Assembly (NCBI RefSeq): GCF_001418655.1
Contig: NZ_LIQZ01000013.1
Location: 1-64,000, forward strand
Direction: 5' to 3'
DNA: 64,000 nt
Source: Streptomyces phaeochromogenes
GTDB lineage: Bacteria; Actinomycetota; Actinomycetes; Streptomycetales; Streptomycetaceae
In this document: positions 52,426-60,672 of the stretch, piece by piece
Layout of the letters: each line of letters starts with the position of its first letter
Numbering within the stretch: position 1 is the stretch's first letter
Notes under the pieces: model-generated
What the model was told of the DNA's origin: nothing
The model's input: only the letters and a program-made list of their open reading frames with translations
Databases searched by the model: none
Program-made: the position numbers and the translations under genes

Positions 52426-53067
52426 CTACGGTTCCAGAATCCGCGGCGACAGCGCCCCGCAGGGCAACAGATCCACTTCCGCCCCCGCATCGCGCAGATC
52501 CGTGAGCACCAGCTCGTCGTACATCAGCAACCCCGACTGCTCGGGCCACACGACGGCCCAGAGCCACAACCCCCGCGCCTCCCCCGCGAAGACGGCCCGG
52601 TCGTCGGGCGTCCCGGCGACGTGCCACAACGGAGTCGGCCGCCCCGCGGCGAGCAGCTTCGCCTGGGCGGGTTTCTCGACGCTCATGTACGGCCCCGGAT
52701 CGGGCCCGTCGATCCCCGCGTACCGCGCGCCGAGCCCGACACCGAGCTCCTCGGCGATGAGAACCAGCTCCCCTATGCCACCGAGCGGCCCCGGTCCGGA
52801 GCAGGCCACGGCCGTGGCGCGACCGCCACTACGGTCGTCACCGGCGAACGCGGCGCCCGTGAAGAGCCAGCCGACGGGCAGCGGCCACGGCATCCACACC
52901 GGTACGCGCGCACGGTGCACGACCACGCCGAGGGCTTCGACGCTGGGCGGGATCACAGGCTGCAGCGGATGCACGATGCCGTGCACATCGCACTGCCAGG
53001 AGTCGGCAAAGAGGCCGGGAGCCCTGACCCGGCCACCACACTTCGGGCAACTGGGTTCGCCCCTCAT
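52426..53067 (-). CDS. DUF6758-like protein with N-terminal zinc knuckle
   Basis: A 213-residue conserved Streptomyces protein. CPKCGG near the start followed by a WQCDVHG segment suggests a small zinc ribbon. The remainder contains Gly/Pro-rich turns and a hydrophobic stretch, WPLPVGWLFTGAAF, too short to be a clear membrane span. ATG 53067 is used; a TTG three codons earlier is closer to the GGGGAGGA RBS. Function unknown. Confidence 0.8.
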   Translation of the reverse strand: MRGEPSCPKCGGRVRAPGLFADSWQCDVHGIVHPLQPVIPPSVEALGVVVHRARVPVWMPWPLPVGWLFTGAAFAGDDRSGGRATAVACSGPGPLGGIGELVLIAEELGVGLGARYAGIDGPDPGPYMSVEKPAQAKLLAAGRPTPLWHVAGTPDDRAVFAGEARGLWLWAVVWPEQSGLLMYDELVLTDLRDAGAEVDLLPCGALSPRILEP

Positions 53068-53188
53068 AAGGCCCAACGGTCCTCCCCGTATTTGGTTGAG
53101 TCAAGGACGATCACCCGTCCGGCGTGCGCCTGTCACCTTCCCCTCACCTCGGGTCACCTCGGATCACCATCCAAAAATTACATGTAGC

Positions 53189-53218
53189 TTGCATTTATTA
53201 GTCGAGCTAACTTATTAT
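53189..53218 (+). promoter_or_regulatory. AT-rich promoter and operator of the MFS gene
   Basis: TTGCAT (53189-53194), an 18-nt spacer and TATTAT (53213-53218) form a housekeeping-type promoter. The spacer contains TTAGTCGAGCTAA, an imperfect inverted repeat resembling MarR-family operators. The region is strikingly AT-rich for this genome. Confidence 0.6.
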
Positions 53219-53262
53219 GTGCATACGCCAACGATCCCCATGCGAGGAGTGAAGGAGCCGGC

Positions 53263-54528
53263 ATGAACAGCGGTACGGCAGAGCACACAGGAGGTCCCAC
53301 CGAAGGGGACACGTTCGACGCGGGGGCCGGGGGCCTCCTGCGTCAGCCGAAGGCGGTCTGGGCGACCGCCGGGGCATCCGTCGTCGCCTTCATGGGCATC
53401 GGGCTCGTCGACCCGATCCTGCCCTCCATCGCCAAGGGCTTGGACGCCACCGCCGGCCAGGTCTCACTCCTCTTCACCTCGTACTTCCTGATCACGGCCG
53501 TCGCGATGCTGGTCACGGGCTTCGTCTCCAGCCGTATCGGAGGACGCAGGACCCTGCTCCTCGGCCTCGCCCTGGTCGTGGTCTTCGCGGGCCTGTCCGG
53601 CACCTCCGGTTCGGTCGGCGAACTCGTCGGATTCCGCGCAGGCTGGGGGCTCGGCAACGCGCTGTTCGTCTCGACGGCCCTCGCCGTCATCGTCGGCGCC
53701 GCGGCCGGCGGCAGCGCCGCGGCGATCCTGCTGTACGAGTCCGCCCTGGGCCTCGGCATGGCCTGCGGGCCCCTGCTGGGCGCGCTGCTCGGGGACGCCA
53801 GCTGGCGCTACCCCTTCTTCGGCACCGCGGTCCTGATGGCGATCGGGTTCCTGTGCATCACGGCGTTCCTCAAGGAACAGCCGAAGCCCGCGCGCAGGAC
53901 GGGCCTGCTCGACCCGATCAAGGCGCTCGGCCACGGCGGGCTCGCGTCTGCGGCGGCCTCAGCGTTCTTCTACAACTACACGTTCTTCACCGTGCTGGCC
54001 TTCACGCCGTTCGTGCTGAACATGAGCCCGTACAAGTCCGGCGCGGTCTTCTTCGCCTGGGGGCTGCTGCTCGCCGTGTTCTCGGTGCTCGTGGCACCGC
54101 GTCTGCAGGCACGGTTCGGGTCGCTGAAGGTACTCGGCGGTTCACTGGTGCTGCTCGCGGCCGACGTGCTCGTCCTCGGCTACGGCAGCCACACCACGGC
54201 CGTCGTCTGCACGATCCTCTCGGGCGCCTTCATCGGCGTGAACAACACCGTCTACACGGAGCTCGCGCTCGGTGTCTCGGACGCCCCGCGCCCGGTGGCG
54301 AGCGCCGGCTACAACTTCGTCCGCTGGTTCGCGGCTGCCGCCGCCCCCTTCTTCGCGCCGAGGATCGAGGGGTGGACCGACATCCACATCCCGTTCGTGG
54401 TCGCGGCGGTCACCGCGGTGCTGGGTGCGGTCGTCGTCCTCGTACGCCGGAAGTCCCTCACCCACGACGCCGAGGAACTGGAGACCCGGCACGCGGCCGA
54501 GGACAGTGTGGCCGTGTTTGCCAACTGA
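53263..54528 (+). CDS. MFS exporter (DHA1 family)
   Basis: A 421-residue transporter with about 12 membrane helices and the motif-A-like loop GFVSSRIGGRRT between helices 2 and 3. GIGLVDPILPSIAKGLDAT is characteristic of drug-efflux DHA1 members. AAGGAG precedes ATG. An AT-rich promoter and operator-like element lie upstream, but no adjacent MarR or TetR gene is present, so the regulator must be elsewhere. Substrate unknown. Confidence 0.9.
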   Translation: MNSGTAEHTGGPTEGDTFDAGAGGLLRQPKAVWATAGASVVAFMGIGLVDPILPSIAKGLDATAGQVSLLFTSYFLITAVAMLVTGFVSSRIGGRRTLLLGLALVVVFAGLSGTSGSVGELVGFRAGWGLGNALFVSTALAVIVGAAAGGSAAAILLYESALGLGMACGPLLGALLGDASWRYPFFGTAVLMAIGFLCITAFLKEQPKPARRTGLLDPIKALGHGGLASAAASAFFYNYTFFTVLAFTPFVLNMSPYKSGAVFFAWGLLLAVFSVLVAPRLQARFGSLKVLGGSLVLLAADVLVLGYGSHTTAVVCTILSGAFIGVNNTVYTELALGVSDAPRPVASAGYNFVRWFAAAAAPFFAPRIEGWTDIHIPFVVAAVTAVLGAVVVLVRRKSLTHDAEELETRHAAEDSVAVFAN

Positions 54529-54577
54529 CGGATTTCGGCCACGGGTTGGTGACGTTACTCACCCCGGGCCGCCCGGA

Positions 54578-55183
54578 TCAGTCCAGCGGGACGGACGTGC
54601 GTGAGGGATCGCGCAGGTCCGTTCCGCTCGTCAGCCAGCGCTCCTGGAGAGCCCCCGCGCCGTGCACCCGCTTCCACGCGGCCTCGTTCGGCGTCATGGG
54701 CAGCAGCGGCAGGAAACGTACGGGGTCGAGGGGTGCGTCGAGCTCCAGGTCCTCGATCAGGCCGCCCGCCTCGGCGACCAGTACGGAGGTGAAGGGGGCG
54801 CCCGGCCACAGCGGCTCGCCCACGTCGAGCGAGGCGCCCGGGGCCACGACCAGGCCCTCGACCTGCGGGGACGCGGCCAGTACGGCGAGCGGGCGGAGCA
54901 CCTTGTCGGTGTCGGCGGAGCCGGCCCGTACAGAGAGGACCAACTCGGCGCGCGGGCCCGCGACCGGATCGGCGACGACCGCCGTGGGGTCGGCCATCGG
55001 CTGGGCGGACATGCCGAGCGTGGCGTAGCGGACGATCCCCTTGTCCGTTCCTCCGCCGTTTCCGTCGCTGAAGCGGAGTACCTCGATGCGGTCCGTGCCG
55101 AGGAAGGTCACCGCGGCGCGCGCGTCCGGTTCGCCCAGCGCGGTACGCAACCGGGCCTCGACCAGAGGAAGAACATCAGCCAT
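54578..55183 (-). CDS. Suppressor-of-fused (SUFU)-domain protein
   Basis: A 201-residue protein resembling bacterial SUFU-domain proteins: RYATLGMSAQPM, ELVLSVR, and FLPLLPMTPNEAAWKRVHGA are the typical blocks. Bacterial SUFU proteins are often immunity or stress proteins of unclear function. ATG 55183 is used; the frame upstream has no RBS. Confidence 0.85.
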   Translation of the reverse strand: MADVLPLVEARLRTALGEPDARAAVTFLGTDRIEVLRFSDGNGGGTDKGIVRYATLGMSAQPMADPTAVVADPVAGPRAELVLSVRAGSADTDKVLRPLAVLAASPQVEGLVVAPGASLDVGEPLWPGAPFTSVLVAEAGGLIEDLELDAPLDPVRFLPLLPMTPNEAAWKRVHGAGALQERWLTSGTDLRDPSRTSVPLD

Positions 55184-55696
55184 GCGCCGAGCATAGAACT
55201 CGTCAGTGACGGGCAAAGCGACGGCTTGACACTTCAGTCGGCTGATAGTCTTGGCCGCTGGTCGGGGCAGCACGCAGAAGCGTCGCTCTCGAGTCCCGAC
55301 CCAAGTCTCGACAGTCTCGACGCATGAGACTCCCCTACGGGGGATGGACCTCCCCTACGGGGGACCGGCCGGAGGAGGTGGGGCTCCATGGATCGAAGTC
55401 GACCGTGCAGTACCACCCGCTCTTCCGGCTGCTGAGTCCCTCTCAGCTCCAGAGCTCACGCTCTACTGGCTGCCACCTCTCGCACTCGCGTCCTGGCCTC
55501 CGGTGCACAACGGAAGAGCACTTCGTTTTTCCTGATCTGTCTGAATTTTTCTGATCTGTATCAGTAGCGAAGCTGCCACCGCGACGGTGCGGTGCTCCCC
55601 GCTTTGTGGACGTGCCAAACATCCGCACTCAGGACGTCCCCATTCCGGGCAGTCTCAACCGTTGCCGGCGGCTCTCGTTCCGCGAAGGAGCCAGCC
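55184..55696 (+). promoter_or_regulatory. Long leader region of corA
   Basis: About 510 bp with no gene. It contains two tandem hairpins TCCCCTACGGGGGA (55331-55344 and 55351-55364) with a 20-nt period. An AT-rich direct repeat of TTTTTCTGATCTGT type (55526-55559) ends in the hairpin CTGATCTGTATCAG (55551-55564). It does not match the M-box magnesium riboswitch that I know, but could hold a different ion-responsive leader. Confidence 0.45.
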
Positions 55697-56806
55697 ATGT
55701 CGATGATTCGTGACCTGCGTGCCGCGGTCCGTCCCTCGCTGCGCAAGGACGGCGGCGCGTACGACACCACCCGCGCGGCCGGGGCCAGTTCGGCCGTCGT
55801 GGACTGTGCGGTCTACCGCGACGGCGTCCGCCTCCCGTCCGACGACGGCCTCACCCCGCGTGCGGCGATCCGTCAGGCGCGGCGGGACGGCGGGTTCGCC
55901 TGGATCGGCCTGCACGAGCCGACCGAGGCCGAATTCGCCGGTGTGGCCGCCGAGTTCGGGCTGCACCCGCTGGCCGTCGAGGACGCCGTCCACGCCCACC
56001 AGCGGCCCAAGCTGGAGCGGTACGACGACACGCTGTTCGCCGTCTTCAAGACCATCCACTACGTCGAGCACGACGAGCTCACCGCCACCAGCGAGGTCGT
56101 CGAGACCGGTGAGGTGATGTGCTTCACCGGACGGGACTTCTTCATCACCGTCCGGCACGGCGGCCAGGGCTCGCTGCGGGCGCTGCGGCACCGGCTGCAG
56201 GACGACCCCGAGCTGCTCACCAAAGGCCCCTCGGCCGTGCTGCACGCCATCGCCGACCACGTCGTCGACGGGTACGTGGCCGTCGCGGACGCTCTCCAGG
56301 ACGACGTCGACGAGGTCGAGACCGAGGTGTTCTCGCCCGGGCCCCGGGGCGGGGTGTCGCGCGGTGTGGACTCGGCGCGGATCTACCAGCTCAAGCGTGA
56401 GGTGCTGGAGTTCAAGCGTGCGGTGTCGCCGCTGATGCGGCCCATGCAGCTGCTGAGCGAGCGGCCGATGCGGCTGGTCGACCCCGACATCCAGAAGTAC
56501 TTCCGCGATGTCGCCGACCATCTCGCGCGGGTCCAGGAGCAGGTCGTGGGCTTCGACGAGCTGCTCAACTCGATCCTCCAGGCCAACCTCGCGCAGGCCT
56601 CCGTCGCGCAGAACGAGGACATGCGCAAGATCACGTCCTGGGCGGCGATCATCGCCGTGCCGACGATGGTGTGCGGGGTGTACGGCATGAACTTCGACCA
56701 CATGCCGGAGCTGCACTGGAAGTACGGCTACCCGGTGATCATGGGTATCACCGTGGTGCTCTGCCTGGGCATCCACCGGACCCTGAAGCGCAACGGCTGG
56801 CTCTGA
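55697..56806 (+). CDS. corA: CorA-type magnesium/cobalt transporter
   Basis: A 369-residue channel with a long cytosolic N-terminal domain and two C-terminal helices. The signature Y-G-M-N (329-332) lies at the end of the first membrane helix and forms the selectivity filter. It assembles as a homopentamer and imports Mg2+. GAAGGAG is 6 nt before ATG. The long structured leader suggests regulation after transcription start. The MgtE-N/CBS gene downstream makes this a magnesium-related neighbourhood. Confidence 0.93.
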   Translation: MSMIRDLRAAVRPSLRKDGGAYDTTRAAGASSAVVDCAVYRDGVRLPSDDGLTPRAAIRQARRDGGFAWIGLHEPTEAEFAGVAAEFGLHPLAVEDAVHAHQRPKLERYDDTLFAVFKTIHYVEHDELTATSEVVETGEVMCFTGRDFFITVRHGGQGSLRALRHRLQDDPELLTKGPSAVLHAIADHVVDGYVAVADALQDDVDEVETEVFSPGPRGGVSRGVDSARIYQLKREVLEFKRAVSPLMRPMQLLSERPMRLVDPDIQKYFRDVADHLARVQEQVVGFDELLNSILQANLAQASVAQNEDMRKITSWAAIIAVPTMVCGVYGMNFDHMPELHWKYGYPVIMGITVVLCLGIHRTLKRNGWL

Positions 56807-56841
56807 CCTGCCCCGAGGGGCCCGGCACTAGGCTGGCCCGC

Positions 56842-57393
56842 ATGACGGATCAGCTGCTCGACCAGGCCCTCGTCGAGGAGGCCACGAAGAAGTCCGGGCT
56901 CGTCTGGGTACGGGGGATTCCCGCCCAGGGCCCCGTCCAGGGGGACGGGTCGTCGGACGGTGCGTCCTCCCAGGCGCTGTGGCACGTCTGGCACGACGGG
57001 GCGGTGTGCCTGGTCGGGGACGGGCCCGGTGAGCAGCCGCTGCCCGGGCTCGTGGACGGGGGCGAGGCCGTCGTCACCGTCCGCAGCAAGGACAAGGGCG
57101 GTCGTCTTGTCTCCTGGTCCGCGAAGGTGGTGGAGCTCGCTCCCGGGTCCGAGGAGTGGGACGCGGCCGTCGGCGAGCTGAAGGGCAAGCGGCTGAACGC
57201 GCCCGACGGCGAGGCCATGACCGGGCGGTGGGCCCGGGAGTGCCGGGTGGTTCGGCTCGCGCCGACGGGGGCGACTGCGTCGCTGCCGGAGGGGTCGCTT
57301 GCCGCGCCGCCGTTGCCTACGTCTGCGACTACGCGTCTGCCGATTCCGGCGGGGTTGCCGCGGCTGCTCTTCAAAAGGCGCAAGCGCGGCTGA
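56842..57393 (+). CDS. Conserved hypothetical protein, possibly split-barrel flavin-binding
   Basis: A 183-residue protein. Beta-rich segments LWHVWHDGAVCLVGDGPGEQ, AVVTVRSKDKGG and LVSWSAKVVEL resemble a pyridoxamine-phosphate-oxidase-like split barrel, but key residues are not evident. The Pro/Thr-rich C-terminus ends in basic RRKRG. It is 35 bp behind corA and may be cotranscribed. I do not assign a function. Confidence 0.7.
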   Translation: MTDQLLDQALVEEATKKSGLVWVRGIPAQGPVQGDGSSDGASSQALWHVWHDGAVCLVGDGPGEQPLPGLVDGGEAVVTVRSKDKGGRLVSWSAKVVELAPGSEEWDAAVGELKGKRLNAPDGEAMTGRWARECRVVRLAPTGATASLPEGSLAAPPLPTSATTRLPIPAGLPRLLFKRRKRG

Positions 57394-57774
57394 GCTCTCC
57401 GCGGGGAGGCGGGGTACGGCGGGCCGTGTGTTTCGGGTGCGGGTGAGTCGGGGCGGGGGTGCGCGGTTCCTCGCGCCCCTAAATAGCGGGGCCGGGCTTT
57501 TTAGGGGCGCGCTCAACAACGACTCACCCGCACTTGTACGCACCGGCCTCAGCCACCCCCTCCAGGGCGTGGGGAACCGCGCACCCAGCCACGACGTACC
57601 CGCAGCCGACGCACAAGCCCGCACCACCACCCCTCAGGGGCGCGGGGAACCGCGCACTCAGCCCTGACTCACCCGTGCGGCACTCACCGGCCTCAGCCAC
57701 CCTCCAGGGGCGCGGGGAACTGCGCGACAAGCCCCCGCGCACCCGCAAGCCGACACACGACCCCGCAACCCCCC
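57394..57774. repeat. Cluster of four dispersed-repeat copies
   Basis: One inverted copy (about 57461-57483) and three direct copies (near 57568, 57632 and 57698) share CAGGGGCGCGGGGAACYGCG, followed by AGCC and CCCGCA blocks. CGCGCCCCTAAA (57472-57483) and TTTAGGGGCGCG (57500-57511) form a terminator-like hairpin. There is no gene in this 381-bp gap. Confidence 0.7.
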
Positions 57775-58533
57775 TCAGGAAGACGGCAGTTGCTGCCCGT
57801 AGTCCACCGTGGCGTCCTTGTCCGGGGCCTTCAGGGCGAAACCCTTGCCCCAGTCGGTCAAGCGGAGCGTCCCCGCTCCGCCGGCGCGGACGAGGAGGAG
57901 GGGGTAGGGCTTGCCCTCCAGGGAGACGTCCAGTTCGCCGCCGGAGCCCTTGTCGCCGGTGATGCGGATCGTGCGGAGCCCGCGCTGCTCATGGTGGCCT
58001 TCGGTGGCGAGCTCGCCCTGGAGGGTGAGGAGGCCGTCGAGGAGGACGTCCTTGTCGGTGAAGACACTGAGCTGCTTGTAGGCGGGATCACCCTTGGGGA
58101 CCTTCACGTACTTGCCCTCGAGCTTGCCCGCGGCCGTCGCGTCGGACGTACCGTCGTCGCTCTTGCCGTCCTGGTGGTCCCAGAAGTCCGCGTCGGCCTT
58201 GATGAAGAGGTGCTCGTCGACCCGCAGCAGCTGGAACGTCACGCCCTTCGAAGTGACCGAGCCGGTCCCGCCGTCACCCTTCAGCTGCATGTCCAGCTTG
58301 TAGGTGCGCTTGCCGCTGATCACGGCACCGGACAGCCGTACCGTCTCCGCCGCCCGGGCGGCCGACTGCGTTCTGCTCTGGATCTTGGCCGGGGGCAGTT
58401 TCCCGACCCCGTTCGTACCCGCGTCCGGGTCGTCACCGCCGCACCCCGTCACCCCTGTCCCCGTCACGACCAGCGCACACACGGCGCTCGCCAACGCGGC
58501 CCTACGGGTACGTCCCTGGGGAATCGCAGTCAC
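57775..58533 (-). CDS. Secreted lipoprotein, LppX/LprAFG-like
   Basis: A 252-residue lipoprotein. The signal peptide ends VTGC (lipobox Cys about 31). The mature part has repeating beta-strands (SGAVISGKRTYKLDMQLKGD) as in the LprG/LppX family, which binds lipids or lipoglycans at the membrane. The GTG start at 58533 has AGAGG about 10 nt upstream. The binding partner cannot be inferred. Confidence 0.85.
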   Translation of the reverse strand: MTAIPQGRTRRAALASAVCALVVTGTGVTGCGGDDPDAGTNGVGKLPPAKIQSRTQSAARAAETVRLSGAVISGKRTYKLDMQLKGDGGTGSVTSKGVTFQLLRVDEHLFIKADADFWDHQDGKSDDGTSDATAAGKLEGKYVKVPKGDPAYKQLSVFTDKDVLLDGLLTLQGELATEGHHEQRGLRTIRITGDKGSGGELDVSLEGKPYPLLLVRAGGAGTLRLTDWGKGFALKAPDKDATVDYGQQLPSS

Positions 58534-58733
58534 AGGTGGCGCTGCCTCTCATACGGGTGACCTCAACGGCGTACCGCAGCGTACCGGGGCCCCCTACGCC
58601 ACTCGGAGTCAGTCCGTCCGCACCGCTCACCAGGGCGTATCCGACCGGGACGGGCTAGCCTGAAGCCCACCCGAGCGGACATGACACATCAAAACGCCCG
58701 TAGTGGAGCCCGTACGGAGAAGGAGGCGCGGGC

Positions 58734-60041
58734 ATGGCGGCAGGCGCCCCCAGGATCTTCGTCTCACACCTCTCCGGCATCGCCGTCTTCGACCCGAACG
58801 GCGACCAGGTGGGCCGGGTGCGCGACCTGGTCGCCATGCTGCGCGTCGGGCGGAAGCCCCCTCGGCTGCTCGGCCTCGTCGTCGAACTGTCCACCCGCCG
58901 CCGCATCTTCCTGCCCATGACCCGCGTGACCGGCATCGAGTCCGGTCAGGTCATCACCACCGGCGTCCTCAACGTCCGCCGCTTCGAGCAGCGGCCCACC
59001 GAGCGGCTGGTCATCGGGGAACTGCTCGACCGGCGGGTCACGCTCGTCGAGACGGACGAGGAGGTCACCGTCCTCGACATCTCCATCCAGCAGTTGCCCG
59101 CCCGTCGGGACTGGGAGATCGACCGGGTCTTCGTACGGAAGGGGCGGGCCGGCAGCACGTTCCGGCGGGCCAAGGGGGAGACGCTGACCGTGGAGTGGTC
59201 GTCCGTCACCGGGTTCTCGCTGGAGGAGGACGGGCAGGGCGCCGAGAGCCTCCTCGCCACCTTCGAGCAGCTGCGCCCCGCCGACCTCGCGAACGTGCTG
59301 CACCATCTGTCGCCCAAGCGGCGCGCGGAGGTCGCGGCGGCCCTGGACGACGACCGGCTCGCGGACGTCCTGGAGGAGCTCCCCGAGGACGACCAGATCG
59401 AGATCCTCGGCAAGCTCAAGGAGGAGCGGGCCGCCGACGTCCTGGAGGCGATGGACCCCGACGACGCGGCCGACCTGCTCGGCGAGCTGCCGGAGGAGGA
59501 CAAGGAGCGTCTGCTCGCGCTGATGCGGCCGGACGACGCGGCGGACGTACGGCGGCTGATGGCGTACGAGGAGCGCACGGCGGGCGGGCTGATGACGACC
59601 GAGCCGATCGTGCTGCGTCCCGACGCGACCGTCGCGGACGCACTCGCGCGGGTGCGCAACCCGGACCTCTCCCCCGCACTGGCCGCCCAGGTGTACGTGT
59701 GCCGCCCGCCGGACGAGACACCGACCGGCAAGTACCTGGGCACGGTCCACTTCCAGCGGCTGCTGCGCGATCCGCCGTACACGCTCGTCGGCTCGATGAT
59801 CGACGACGATCTGCAGCCGCTGGACCCCGAGGCCGTACTGCCCGTCGTGGCGGGCTTCTTCGCGGCGTACGACATGGTCGCGGCGCCCGTCGTGGACGAG
59901 AGCGGCTCGCTGCTGGGCGCGGTCACCGTGGACGACGTACTCGACCACATGCTGCCCGAGGACTGGCGCGAGACGGAGTTCCACCTGGACGGGGAGACAC
60001 CGCCGGAGACGGCCGGTGAGGGGGCTTCTGATGGCTCCTGA
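58734..60041 (+). CDS. Soluble MgtE-N / CBS-domain protein
   Basis: A 435-residue protein. The N-terminal PRC-barrel-like beta domain (about 1-150) is followed by a MgtE N-terminal helical superfold (about 165-290, with repeated EELPEDDQ/DPDDAADLLGELPEEDK elements) and two CBS domains to the end. No membrane helices are present, unlike true MgtE channels. The N-domain and CBS pair normally sense Mg2+. ATG 58734 has GGAGAAGGAGG upstream. Its stop is overlapped by the DUF1003 gene, which supplies membrane helices. Confidence 0.92.
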   Translation: MAAGAPRIFVSHLSGIAVFDPNGDQVGRVRDLVAMLRVGRKPPRLLGLVVELSTRRRIFLPMTRVTGIESGQVITTGVLNVRRFEQRPTERLVIGELLDRRVTLVETDEEVTVLDISIQQLPARRDWEIDRVFVRKGRAGSTFRRAKGETLTVEWSSVTGFSLEEDGQGAESLLATFEQLRPADLANVLHHLSPKRRAEVAAALDDDRLADVLEELPEDDQIEILGKLKEERAADVLEAMDPDDAADLLGELPEEDKERLLALMRPDDAADVRRLMAYEERTAGGLMTTEPIVLRPDATVADALARVRNPDLSPALAAQVYVCRPPDETPTGKYLGTVHFQRLLRDPPYTLVGSMIDDDLQPLDPEAVLPVVAGFFAAYDMVAAPVVDESGSLLGAVTVDDVLDHMLPEDWRETEFHLDGETPPETAGEGASDGS

Positions 60042-60630
60042 GCGTGAGGCCGCCCGCGAACGGGCCGCCACCGGGGCGACCGCCGCCGGCCGGCCGCGCA
60101 CCCGGCTCGACCAGCCGCAGCCGCCGCGGCGCCGGTTCCTGCCCGAGTACGACCCGGAGGCCTTCGGCCGGCTGTCCGAGCGGATCGCCCGTTTCCTCGG
60201 CACCGGGCGGTTCATCGTCTGGATGACCGTCGTCATCATCCTGTGGGTGGTGTGGAACGTGTCCGCGCCGCGTGACCTGCGCTTCGACAACTACCCGTTC
60301 ATCTTCCTGACCCTGATGCTCTCGCTCCAGGCCTCGTACGCCGCCCCGCTGATCCTCCTCGCGCAGAACCGGCAGGACGACCGCGACAAGGTCAACCTCG
60401 AACAGGACCGCAAGCAGAACGAGCGGTCCATCGCGGACACCGAGTACCTGACGCGGGAGATCGCCGCACTGCGCGTGGGCCTCGGCGAGGTCGCCACCCG
60501 TGACTGGATCCGCTCGGAGCTGGAGGACCTGGTCAAGGAGCTGGACGAGCGGCGTCCCGGGGCGCGCGGCGACGCTCGTGTCGTATTCCCGGCAGAACAC
60601 CCTCGGGGACGTGACGTAGACGACCGGTGA
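60031..60630 (+). CDS. DUF1003 membrane protein
   Basis: A 199-residue protein. The family-typical core is ERIARFLGTGRFIVWMTVVIILW, then two membrane helices and LILLAQNRQDDRDK. The C-terminus (DIREI-like coiled stretch) lies in the cytosol. Family function is unknown. The ATG at 60031 overlaps the upstream MgtE-N gene by 11 nt with GAGGGGG 7 nt before it, so the two proteins are made together. Confidence 0.9.
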   Translation: MAPEREAARERAATGATAAGRPRTRLDQPQPPRRRFLPEYDPEAFGRLSERIARFLGTGRFIVWMTVVIILWVVWNVSAPRDLRFDNYPFIFLTLMLSLQASYAAPLILLAQNRQDDRDKVNLEQDRKQNERSIADTEYLTREIAALRVGLGEVATRDWIRSELEDLVKELDERRPGARGDARVVFPAEHPRGRDVDDR

Positions 60631-60672
60631 CAGGCTTTCCGGGGCCGGTACGAAGCGCCGTACCATCGACCC

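Noticed and set aside
55226..55251. TTGACA and TAGTCT as a promoter before corA
   Set aside because: The spacer is 14 nt, too short for a normal sigma-70-type promoter.
55184..55696. M-box magnesium riboswitch before corA
   Set aside because: I could not align the conserved M-box core; only simple hairpins are evident.
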